NCBI GenBank assembly: GCA_905215115.1 | Contig: CAJMOP010000049.1 | Location: forward strand, 1 to 13,286 | Length of the DNA: 13,286 nucleotides | Direction of reading: 5' to 3' | From: an uncultured bacterium | Lineage (GTDB): Bacteria > Actinomycetota > Coriobacteriia > Coriobacteriales > Coriobacteriaceae | In this document: positions 7,502 to 13,286 of the stretch, piece by piece | Layout of the letters: each line of letters starts with the position of its first letter | How positions within the stretch are numbered: the stretch's first letter is position 1 | Notes under the pieces: model-generated | Databases searched by the model: none | Told to the model about the DNA's origin: nothing | What the model saw: only the letters and a program-made list of their open reading frames with translations | Position numbers and translations under genes: made by a program

Positions 7502-8999
7502 CCAACGTAAGACCGGTGCGATACTCGGCTATGCAAACATCATAGTCAAGAACCTTGTCAACCTCGTCTATACGCCCATGCTGCTGGCATTCGTGGGCCA
7601 GGCTGACTACGGCGTATACCAGACGTCCAACTCGTTCGTATTCTCGCTTACACTTCTAACCTTCGGCTTTTCCGAGGCCTACATCCGCTTCTATACGCAG
7701 GAACGAGCGAAGGGTAGCGAGGGCGACATTCGCAGGCTCAACGGCATGTATCTCATGCTTTACATTGCGGTCTGTGTCGTGGCCCTTGCGCTGGGCCTAC
7801 TCTTTTCTGCTAATGTTGGGACATTTTTCTCAGATAGTTTCACGGACAACCAGGTGGGACTCGCGGGTAAGCTCATGGTGATAATGTCGTTCAACGTCGC
7901 CGTGACGCTTTTTTCAACCGTCTTCGATGCGTACATTCTTGCCCATGAACAGTTCAAGTTTCAACAGTCGAGGCAGATGTTCACAACTTTGGCGACTCCT
8001 GGCGTGGCTTTCGTGCTGCTCAATCTTGGGATGGGGGCGGCGGGCGTTGCGACGGCGCAGCTTGCAGTTACATTGACACTGTTGGTTCTGAACGCCAGGT
8101 TCGCAGTCTTAAAGCTTGGCATGAGATTTGATGTTTTCCACTTTGACGGGCCTCTCTTCCTCTCGATTGCCGCGTTCAGCGCGTGGATATTTGGTAATCA
8201 GATTTGTGAACTGGTTAACCAGAGTGTTCCAAATATGTTACTTGGCGCTCTTACGAGTGCCGTCACCGTATCAGTGTTTGCAATTTCAATTCAAGTTCGT
8301 AGCGTCTTCGTTTCCCTTTCAACGGTGATGTCGAATGTCTTTGTTCCAATGATCAATCGTATCGTAGCCACAAGCGATGACAACACTAAACTCACCCGAC
8401 TCATGACGCGCGTGGGACGCTACCAGATGTTCCTATTCTGCTGGGTGTACTGTGGATTCGTCCTTCTCGGGCGCTTCTTCATTGCCAAGTGGGCGGGCGA
8501 GGGCTTCATGGACGCGTACTGGCTTATCTGCGCCATGGCGCTGCCACTGGGAATTCCCCTGTGTCAGAACACAGGAATCGAGATTCAGCGCGCCAAGAAC
8601 AAGCACAAGGCTCGCTCCGTCGTTTATCTCTGCATGGCGGGCATCAACGTTGTGTTCACTTGGGCTATGTCACCTGTTCTGGGTTATTGGGCTCCGGCCA
8701 TCGCCTACATTCTGAGCATTTCGTTGGGTAACGGCCTCTTTATGAACTGGTATTACCAGAAAAGGATTGGGCTCGATATGGTTTTCTACTGGCGCCGCAA
8801 CCTTCCCGTGCTGTTGGTCTCCGCTTGCGTCCTCGCAGCATGCCTGCTGGGATCAGCCTTCGTGCCCGTCACTGGATGGGCGTTGTTCCTCTGCTGGGGT
8901 GCTGTCTACACCGTCCTGTTCATGGCCGCTATGTGGGCGTTCGTACTCGATGCCGACGAGAAGAACATGCTCGCTGCTCGCCTGCCGTTCCTTCGTTAG
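7494..8999 (+). CDS. wzx: oligosaccharide flippase (Wzx-like)
   Basis: A 501-residue polytopic membrane protein of the polysaccharide transport family (MVF/MOP superfamily), which moves the undecaprenyl-linked repeat unit across the cytoplasmic membrane. Twelve to fourteen hydrophobic segments can be followed by eye, and the N-terminus has the usual opening, with a short basic segment, a first helix and the ADYGVYQ stretch at about residues 37-43. Mid-protein there is a conserved-looking hydrophilic segment after helix six with PNMLLGAL. The in-frame start at 7353 is rejected because its 47 additional residues overlap the end of the pyruvyl transferase gene and are not membrane-like; ATG 7494 overlaps that gene by eight bases. 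A weak purine stretch at 7475-7484 may act as ribosome binding site. It stands nine bases before the next gene. Family assignment is strong, although substrate specificity is unknown. Confidence 0.9.
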   Translation: MVSQRKTGAILGYANIIVKNLVNLVYTPMLLAFVGQADYGVYQTSNSFVFSLTLLTFGFSEAYIRFYTQERAKGSEGDIRRLNGMYLMLYIAVCVVALALGLLFSANVGTFFSDSFTDNQVGLAGKLMVIMSFNVAVTLFSTVFDAYILAHEQFKFQQSRQMFTTLATPGVAFVLLNLGMGAAGVATAQLAVTLTLLVLNARFAVLKLGMRFDVFHFDGPLFLSIAAFSAWIFGNQICELVNQSVPNMLLGALTSAVTVSVFAISIQVRSVFVSLSTVMSNVFVPMINRIVATSDDNTKLTRLMTRVGRYQMFLFCWVYCGFVLLGRFFIAKWAGEGFMDAYWLICAMALPLGIPLCQNTGIEIQRAKNKHKARSVVYLCMAGINVVFTWAMSPVLGYWAPAIAYILSISLGNGLFMNWYYQKRIGLDMVFYWRRNLPVLLVSACVLAACLLGSAFVPVTGWALFLCWGAVYTVLFMAAMWAFVLDADEKNMLAARLPFLR

Positions 9000-9008
9000 G
9001 AGTTCGCT

Positions 9009-10223
9009 GTGTCTTATGACGAGATGAAGATATCCAAGCTCGGCGATGCCTGTTGTGGCTGTGGTGCATGTGCCGCGAAGTGCCCTAAGTCGTGCATCTC
9101 CATGCAGGAGGATAAGTTTGGCTTCCTACATCCCGTTATCGATGCAGGCGCCTGTGTGGGGTGCCATGCGTGCGAGTCGGTATGTCCCGCGCTTGGCGGG
9201 GGCAAGTGCGACGAAGCTCTCGGGATCCGCTGGGCCAAGGGCAAGTCCAGTGAGCTGTTGGAGGCTTCCTCCAGTGGCGGCATCTTTGGCCTCCTGGCAG
9301 AAAGCGTGATCGCGGGCGGCGGTGTCGTCTGCGGAGCCGCCTGGGCCAATGGTTGCCGCCGCGTCGAGCATGTGCTGGTCGAGGACGCTACCTCCCTCGA
9401 TCGTGTCATGCGCTCCAAGTATGTCCAGAGCCGTGTCGGCAGGGAGGTCTACGCGGGGGTTCGCGATGCAATCCGCTCGGGTCGTCTCGTGCTCTTCGCC
9501 GGTACCGCGTGCCAGGTCGCGGGCCTCAAGCGCTATCTGGGAAAGGCGGGGGAGAGCGCCCTTCTCCTCACCGTTGACGTTATCTGCCACGGCGTCCCGG
9601 CGCCGCGCCTATGGTCGGAGTGGATTGACTACAAGAATGCGCTCCGCGACTCGAACGTCTGCGACGTTAATATGCGGAGTAAAACAACCGGATGGTTGTC
9701 TTACTCCGCTATGTACTCGTACATAGCGGAGAAAGACCCATCTTCTACTTGTGAATCCACCATTTTCAATCAGGACTGGTACATGAAGGCGTTTTTGGCC
9801 AATGCTTCGCTGAGGCCCTCGTGTTTCGCGTGTCCGGGCAAGAGGGGCTGCGGCTCCGATATCACCCTGGGTGACTTCTGGGGATTCCAGGGAATCCATC
9901 CCGAGGTTGATTGTTCTAAAGGCGTTTCCGCTGTGATCTGCAACACCAAGAAAGGCGTTGCGGCCTTTGAGGCGGTCGCTGATTTGGTTGAGTGCGGCGA
10001 TGCGACCATCGAACAGGTTCTCGCTGGCAACCCCAGCTTGGTCAAATCGGTTGTCCCGTATGAGAAACGCGACGAGTTTATGGAAGATCTTGCTTTAGGG
10101 ATGGATATCGAGGGGTTGATGTCCAAGTACGACTTTAAACCGTCTCTCAAGCAGCGCTTCCGAAGCAAACTCGGAGTGGTCAAGCGCAAGGTATTCAAGG
10201 TCGTTCGCAAGGGCGGTTGCTAA
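9009..10223 (+). CDS. FrhB-like [4Fe-4S] protein (coenzyme F420 hydrogenase/dehydrogenase beta-subunit family)
   Basis: A 404-residue protein with an N-terminal two-cluster ferredoxin domain and a C-terminal FrhB/FdhB-type domain. The clusters are marked by C-x2-C-x2-C-x3-C-P at Cys15, Cys18, Cys21, Cys25 and again at Cys49, Cys52, Cys55, Cys59. The FrhB part shows SSSGGIFG near residues 87-94, CQVAGLKRYL around 167-176, DVICHGVP shortly after, and a late C-F-A-C motif (Cys272, Cys275) leading to SDITLGDFWG. The GTG start at 9009 is chosen because AGGAG at 8998-9002 lies six bases upstream; ATG 9024 is the alternative. Proteins of this architecture occur repeatedly in exopolysaccharide loci next to pyruvyl transferases, although their role there is not settled; they probably do not use F420 in such organisms. 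The stop overlaps the acyltransferase start as TAATG. Confidence 0.9.
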   Translation: MSYDEMKISKLGDACCGCGACAAKCPKSCISMQEDKFGFLHPVIDAGACVGCHACESVCPALGGGKCDEALGIRWAKGKSSELLEASSSGGIFGLLAESVIAGGGVVCGAAWANGCRRVEHVLVEDATSLDRVMRSKYVQSRVGREVYAGVRDAIRSGRLVLFAGTACQVAGLKRYLGKAGESALLLTVDVICHGVPAPRLWSEWIDYKNALRDSNVCDVNMRSKTTGWLSYSAMYSYIAEKDPSSTCESTIFNQDWYMKAFLANASLRPSCFACPGKRGCGSDITLGDFWGFQGIHPEVDCSKGVSAVICNTKKGVAAFEAVADLVECGDATIEQVLAGNPSLVKSVVPYEKRDEFMEDLALGMDIEGLMSKYDFKPSLKQRFRSKLGVVKRKVFKVVRKGGC

Positions 10224-11177
10224 TGGCACGAGATAGGTATCTGCAGGCGATACGAGGGCTTGCTATTGCGTGTGTGGTTTGTATCCACTGCCTTCCCCAG
10301 TGCACTGCTTCGGTGGTGCTGAGACCGTTTCTTAACTGGGCGGTTGCGGGTTTTCTCTTCCTCTCTGGGTTGCTTACGAGCGAGTCTAAAATTTTGAGGG
10401 GGGGCTCGCCAAACGTCTGCACAAGGTGCTGATACCTTATCTGGTATGGTCCGGCATCTATCTGGTGGTGACGCAGCGGCTGACTGCGGGTGGAATCGTC
10501 AAGGGCATTCTGTTCGGGGCGTCATCTGCGCAGATGTACTACCTGCTCGTGTATGCGCAGCTCGTGGTGCTCACACCGCTGCTATACCGAGCTCTTCGGT
10601 CGCACTGTTTTTTGTCTACTGCGTCACTCCGGCCTTTTTATTGGTGCGTGAGGCCGCGGCAATCGTTGGGTTTGCCCTTCCGCAGGTCCAAGTTCTCTTT
10701 CCGGCTTGGCTGTTGTTCTACGTGCTGGGGCTTGACTGGGGGAGGGTTGAACGTGCCGCGGCTCGGAAGCGCTCTCTTCTGCCTTGGCTGCTTATCGCCT
10801 GTTTATTACTTCAACAAGCAGCGGGCTATGCGTGGCTGGTGTGGGGCGATTTCAACATGGCCACGACGCAGCTTAAGTTGAGCTCGATGGCCACGTCTGT
10901 GGTGGTTGTGATGTTAATTGGCCTGGTAGGTCAGCGCCTTCGGTGGCTGCTTGCAAACAGCCACTTCGTAAAACTGGGTGACCTTTCCTTTGGAATCTAC
11001 CTGTGCCATATGCTGCTGCTTAGCGTGGTGACTAAGGTTCTCGGGTTTGTTGCGACTCCGTTGCTGATAGCAACTGTCGTTAATCTAGCAGTTACGCTTG
11101 TGGCTTCCGCTTGTATTGTTGATGCGGGAGCTAAGCTGCTGCCGCGCAAGGTATGCGAAGTACTCGGTTTTGTTTAG
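10223..11177 (+). pseudogene. acyltransferase-3 family membrane protein, two frameshifts
   Basis: The gene encodes a membrane O-acyltransferase of the acyltransferase-3 family (OafA-like), which acylates, often acetylates, surface sugars. It is split over three frames. The first part (10223 to about 10404) has the family start RYLQAIRGLAIA and a PFLNWAVAGFLFLSG helix. The second (about 10405-10600) reads GLAKRLHKVLIPYLVW to PLLYRALRS. The third (about 10600-11177) covers the remaining helices and ends LGDLSFGIYLCHMLLL and a final basic tail. The first shift lies in a run of seven G (10398-10404); eight G would restore the frame exactly. The second is near 10590-10613, beside a T6 run, and also needs one extra base, or 3n+1. 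Total coding is about 318 codons, a little short for the family, so a small deletion at the second site is possible. Two shifts make it probably inactive as written; sequencing error or phase variation remain possible for the G-run. Confidence 0.85.
10398..10404 (+). repeat. G7 homopolymer at a frameshift in the acyltransferase gene
   Basis: Seven consecutive G bases coincide exactly with the point at which the acyltransferase frame is lost. With eight G the reading continues through R-G-G-L-A-K-R into the second part without loss of residues. Such tracts are prone to slippage in replication and are a common source of on/off switching of surface-modification genes. Confidence 0.7.
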
Positions 11178-11201
11178 CAGCTTGGTTACGCCCCGGTTAT
11201 T

Positions 11202-11248
11202 CTGAACTGCCTCCCATTTCTTGACACGAGAAATGGGAGGCAGTTCAG
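11202..11248. repeat. perfect 20-bp inverted repeat, possible operon-end hairpin
   Basis: The arms at 11202-11221 and 11229-11248 are perfect reverse complements of 20 bases (beginning CTGAACTGCC) around the 7-base loop TGACACG. The hairpin lies 25 bases after the acyltransferase stop, so it could end the operon transcript in either direction. However, it is not followed by a run of T on the plus strand, which weakens an intrinsic-terminator reading. Given the relics downstream, it could also be the abutted ends of a mobile element. The structure itself is certain; its role is open. Confidence 0.6.
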
Positions 11249-11640
11249 TATGGGCAGGTTTTCGAAATCCAAAGGCACCCACTGATTGCCGATGGCGATG
11301 CCCTTGCAAGGGTGGCCGCGCGGCGCGGGCATACTGTGCTCGATGCGAGGTTGAACCAGTGCAACAAAGACCTTCTCGGGGCCGATGACGCAACCGCCGT
11401 ATTCGATGTGCTGGATGCCTTGGGCATATTGGCCGAAGGGCGCGCCCACATTGGAAGACATCATGAAGAGCTACCTTGAAAGCTGTGTCGACGTTCCCGC
11501 CGGCGGTTGAGACGCCTCTGCCGAGGGGTAGCTTCGTCCTGCCGCGCTTCACAAAACGTTTCACAAAGTTCTCTTCGCTGGCCTAGTTTTCAACACGTAG
11601 CGCTGTAATGGCCCTGCCTGATTTATCCATCTAGCCCCTT
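11249..11640. other. about 390 bases without a recognisable gene
   Basis: No open frame here matches a family I know. The longest minus-strand frames, one ending its open stretch at 11464 and one at 11564, are under 160 codons, read through the hairpin arms, and would have to be joined by a frameshift near 11455-11465 to make a single plausible protein. On the plus strand a frame from about 11290 to 11480 is open but has no start with a good ribosome binding site. GC is moderate to high. It is most likely decayed coding sequence of unknown origin between the operon end and the IS relics. Confidence 0.5.
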
Positions 11641-12030
11641 GGAACTGCGGAGGAAATCCTGGACCAAAAGAGGACCGGCAGGATCATACGGATTTACAGC
11701 GCAGAACAAAAGGCGAAAGCCAACGAGACGTTCGCCGGTTTCGGATGCAGCACGGCCGACACCATAGCAGAGCTCGGCTAACCCAGCCGTGTCACACCCC
11801 ACAACCGGCGGAAGGAATACAAGCTCGGCGGCGATGAGTTCCTGGAAGGGGAGCATCGCAGGCCGAGGTATTCCGATGAGGAGAAGCGGAATGCGGTCGA
11901 TCACTACTCGGGGCACGGGAAAAGTCTGGCGCGCACGATAGGGGCCATGGGATACCCGAGCCGCAAGGTGCTCTCCAGCTGGGTTGATGAGCGCACCCTG
12001 GTAATCTGCGCTGTGTGCGAGAAGGAGTGA
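11641..12030 (+). pseudogene. IS3-family transposase OrfA relic
   Basis: The plus frame (codons starting at 11641, 11644 and so on) reads as a helix-turn-helix OrfA of an IS3-type element: an IRIYSAEQKAKA start region, then DTIAELG at about 11758-11778, followed at 11779-11781 by a TAA where the family has a tyrosine codon before PSR. It continues through KEYKLGG and a second helix-turn-helix repeat with RPRYSDEEKRNAVDHY and IGAMGYPSRKVLSSW, and ends at TGA 12028-12030. Similarity seems to stop near 11990, before the end of the frame. An upstream TAG at 11632 and the lack of an ATG at the normal position show further decay. No OrfB (DDE integrase) follows; instead the next sequence is an IS256-type fragment in the opposite direction. 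Non-functional. Confidence 0.8.
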
Positions 12031-12033
12031 TAT

Positions 12034-12362
12034 GGAGGTTACGCAGACGACTCCTTCAACACCCCGCTCGCGCAACGAGCGCAGAAACGTCAACCATCCG
12101 GCATAGGACTCCGTGTCAACGGCATCGAGCCCGAGCGATCGTCACCGCCATCTAAGCAGGCGCCGATGGCGGTGACGATCGCGCACGAGAAGGCGTGGCC
12201 CGGATCTCTGCATTTAATGCGGATCGCATCGTGCCAGACGTAGGGAAAGGCCGTATCAGAGAGGCCCCTGGTCTGCATGTCCTCAACGATCGCGTCGGAC
12301 AACTCGCAGATCCTCGACACTTGGCTCGCGCTCATGCGGTCCACCTCGAGGGCAGAGGCGAG
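12034..12362 (-). pseudogene. IS256/Mutator-type transposase fragment
   Basis: On the minus strand, the stretch from about 12355 down reads as the central part of a Mutator-type DDE transposase: EVDRMSASQVSRICE, then LSDTAFPYVWHDAIRIKCRD, where the aspartate after tryptophan-histidine corresponds to the first catalytic Asp, and AIVTAIGA. A one-base loss near 12125-12135 shifts the frame; the other frame then continues LDAVDTESYAGWLTFLRSLRERGV and ends at CVTS (12034), immediately before the expected second catalytic Asp. N-terminal, C-terminal and most catalytic parts are missing. At its upstream end it is joined in frame to an IS21 IstA fragment; at its downstream end it meets the IS3 relic. 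Expression would give no active enzyme. Confidence 0.85.
12135..12182. repeat. perfect 18-bp inverted repeat inside the Mutator relic
   Basis: The arms at 12135-12152 and 12165-12182 are perfect reverse complements (GCGATCGTCACCGCCATC and its complement) around a 12-base spacer. The right arm encodes the conserved A-I-V-T-A-I of the transposase on the minus strand, whereas the left arm occupies positions where the family would have a different, less conserved sequence. The left arm therefore looks like a copy of the right arm in inverted orientation, as produced by template switching during replication. Confidence 0.75.
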
Positions 12363-12610
12363 CCATATCCTGCGCGCGGTGTGGCGATGCTTACGCCACT
12401 GCCTCGAGCCCTCGTCTAGCCGTGCGCAAAACACACCCCGGTAGGCGTTGAGCAACCTGTCGCCCCGCCTGCGCACCAGGATGGGTGGCGTGAGGTCGGG
12501 CTCTTCAGCTTGGTGTACACCGTGTTACGCGACGCGCCCGTTTTTCAGGCATTCTCGGATATCGAGTCGACCCGCTTCCTCATCTGCCGTATAGAATGAA
12601 CCGTGGACAT
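12363..12610 (-). pseudogene. istA: IS21-family IstA transposase N-terminal fragment
   Basis: A minus-strand ATG at 12608-12610 begins MSTVHSIRQMRKR, the start of the IstA helix-turn-helix domain. The frame meets TGA at 12545-12547, where the family has an arginine codon (a C-to-T change would do), then continues KTGASRNTVY, the recognition helix. One base is missing near 12504-12508; the other frame picks up EEPDLTPPILVRRRGDRLL, then RQWRKHRHTARRIW, and breaks off at about 12363, where the Mutator fragment begins without leaving the frame. The catalytic core and the IstB ATPase are absent. Clearly inactive. Confidence 0.8.
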
Positions 12611-12710
12611 GCTGATCACACCTTTCCGACCTCCCTGGTTGATATTTCTAGGCAGCAACCAAGGTAGTCGATTGTGATGGTTGGCGTGCCTGCCTTTGTG
12701 CCCTAAATGG

Positions 12711-13128
12711 TCAAGCCGAAGTGTTCAGTTTTCCGCTACCACAGACAGCAAGGCGCTGAATGCTGGCACGCATGTCGGTGGAATGTCGTGACATGAGCAC
12801 ACGGTCGGGGGTGGTGAACGAGTTCACAACGACATCGCCGCACTTGGCAGCCGAGGCTACCGCGCTATCCGAAGCGCTGCTCACCACTGGCACGATGCCC
12901 TTTGCATCCGCCAGGCCGTAACTGGCGATCTCGAGCCAATCCATCGTGGCGGCATTCCTGCATGGGAAGCGCCCGGGCCCCTTATCCCTGAACTTGGCCA
13001 GCCACCTGTAAAGGCAGGGCCTGCTTACGTGGTTGAGCCTACACCAGTCCCACACACATACTGGACGAGAGGCAGCGTTCGATGTGATCTGCCCACATGT
13101 TCCTGTGTTCTATGTTTGCCCGCGTCAT
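12711..13128 (-). pseudogene. IS66-family accessory transposase genes (TnpA-like/TnpB-like), frameshifted
   Basis: A minus-strand ATG at 13126-13128, with AGGAGG just upstream (13134-13139), opens a frame reading MTRANIEHRNMWADHIER as in the small helix-turn-helix protein of IS66 elements. At a GT repeat near 13052-13060 the frame shifts; two missing bases (one GT unit) account for it. The second frame then reads WCRLNHVSRPCLYRWLAKF and continues WLEIASYGLAD. Its last third, with TTPDRVLMSRHSTDMRASIQ, resembles the start of IS66 TnpB (the TDMR motif), which is normally a separate gene, so the two may be fused or joined by a deletion. It stops at TGA 12711-12713 after about 30 residues of TnpB-like sequence. 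No TnpC transposase is present. Confidence 0.65.
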
Positions 13129-13286
13129 CGCAACCTCCTGTTGAATAAGGCGTTGCGATAATTTTGCCCAAAGCTTATCAGGGTGTTAAGACGCGGCTGT
13201 TTTGGTGTTTTTACCAAAATGTTCAGCTAAAGTAAACTTACATTCAGGATAATTTGAACAACCATAAAACGATTTTTTTAATACAA
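13129..13286. other. AT-rich tail upstream of the IS66 relic
   Basis: No coding sequence is seen. GC falls abruptly: 17 of 60 bases in the line from 13201. A 7-bp perfect stem with a 6-base loop (arms 13200-13206 and 13213-13219, TTTTGGT and ACCAAAA) could be a weak terminator or part of an element end. The stretch may hold the promoter of the IS66 relic or mark the return to non-IS sequence, but I cannot place a convincing promoter. Confidence 0.4.

Larger units (their letters stand above)
11638..13128. mobile_element. cluster of decayed insertion sequences (IS3, IS256, IS21, IS66)
   Basis: Four transposase relics of different families lie side by side in 1.5 kb, none intact: an IS3-type OrfA on the plus strand, then IS256/Mutator, IS21 IstA and IS66 accessory-protein fragments on the minus strand. 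The fragments abut with almost no spacer, as expected from repeated insertion into older elements followed by deletion. I could not define terminal inverted repeats or target duplications for any of them. The cluster marks the edge of the polysaccharide operon and is a plausible site of past recombination. Confidence 0.8.

Noticed and set aside
10398..10404. Programmed ribosomal frameshift at the G-run
   Set aside because: I saw no clear heptameric slip site with a downstream structure, and a second frame break further on would still end the product, so mutation or phase variation is simpler.
10446..10600. N-terminal part of the last acyltransferase frame read as an independent gene start
   Set aside because: This stretch is out-of-frame sequence of the second acyltransferase part; true family sequence in this frame begins only near 10600.
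11249..11640. Possible toxin, regulator or small gene in the gap after the hairpin
   Set aside because: No frame combines a start signal, adequate length and a known motif; minus-strand frames read through the hairpin and need a frameshift.
11623..12093. Minus-strand frame of 156 codons over the IS3 relic
   Set aside because: Only its first 20 or so residues are real (Mutator transposase); the rest is antisense of the IS3 OrfA.
12195..12419. Plus-strand small open frame
   Set aside because: It is the antisense of the Mutator and IstA relics, with no ribosome binding site or recognisable motif.
1..13286. CRISPR array, tRNA, rRNA or riboswitch
   Set aside because: I found no regularly spaced direct repeats, no cloverleaf or conserved rRNA sequence, and no leader region, because the operon starts outside the window.

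Overview
The window looks like part of a chromosome from a Gram-positive actinobacterium, most plausibly a gut Coriobacteriia relative such as Collinsella or Olsenella. This rests on mixed moderate-to-high GC, tightly overlapping genes, a dTDP-rhamnose gene end, and an accessory tail made of IS3, IS256, IS21 and IS66 relics. The assignment is from general appearance, not from a marker gene.

Bases 1-11177 are one plus-strand cell-surface polysaccharide operon, already under way when the window opens. In order it holds the end of an RmlD-like dTDP-4-dehydrorhamnose reductase, a GT4 glycosyltransferase, a UDP-GlcNAc 2-epimerase, a WbsX/GH99-like protein, a second GT-B glycosyltransferase, a Wzy-like polymerase, a polysaccharide pyruvyl transferase, a Wzx-like flippase, an FrhB-like iron-sulfur protein, and an acyltransferase-3 gene broken by two frameshifts. 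Gaps are 0-9 bases or short overlaps, so translational coupling is likely. Together they imply a Wzx/Wzy-pathway polymer containing rhamnose and ManNAc-type sugars, decorated with pyruvate and, when the last gene is intact, an acyl group. No priming transferase, chain-length regulator or export kinase is in view; these probably lie upstream.

Just after the operon is a perfect 20-bp inverted repeat with a 7-base loop (11202-11248), then about 400 bases in which I recognise no gene.

From about 11640 to 13128 there is an insertion-sequence graveyard: a plus-strand IS3-type OrfA relic, then minus-strand relics of an IS256/Mutator transposase, an IS21 IstA and IS66 accessory proteins. All carry stops, frameshifts or truncations. 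Two relics are joined in frame so that one open frame reads from IstA into the Mutator transposase. The last 150 bases are sharply AT-rich.

I found no CRISPR array, tRNA, rRNA or defence system. The best leads are the G-tract frameshift in the acyltransferase gene, the pyruvyl transferase/FrhB pair, the two long inverted repeats and the chimeric IS relic.
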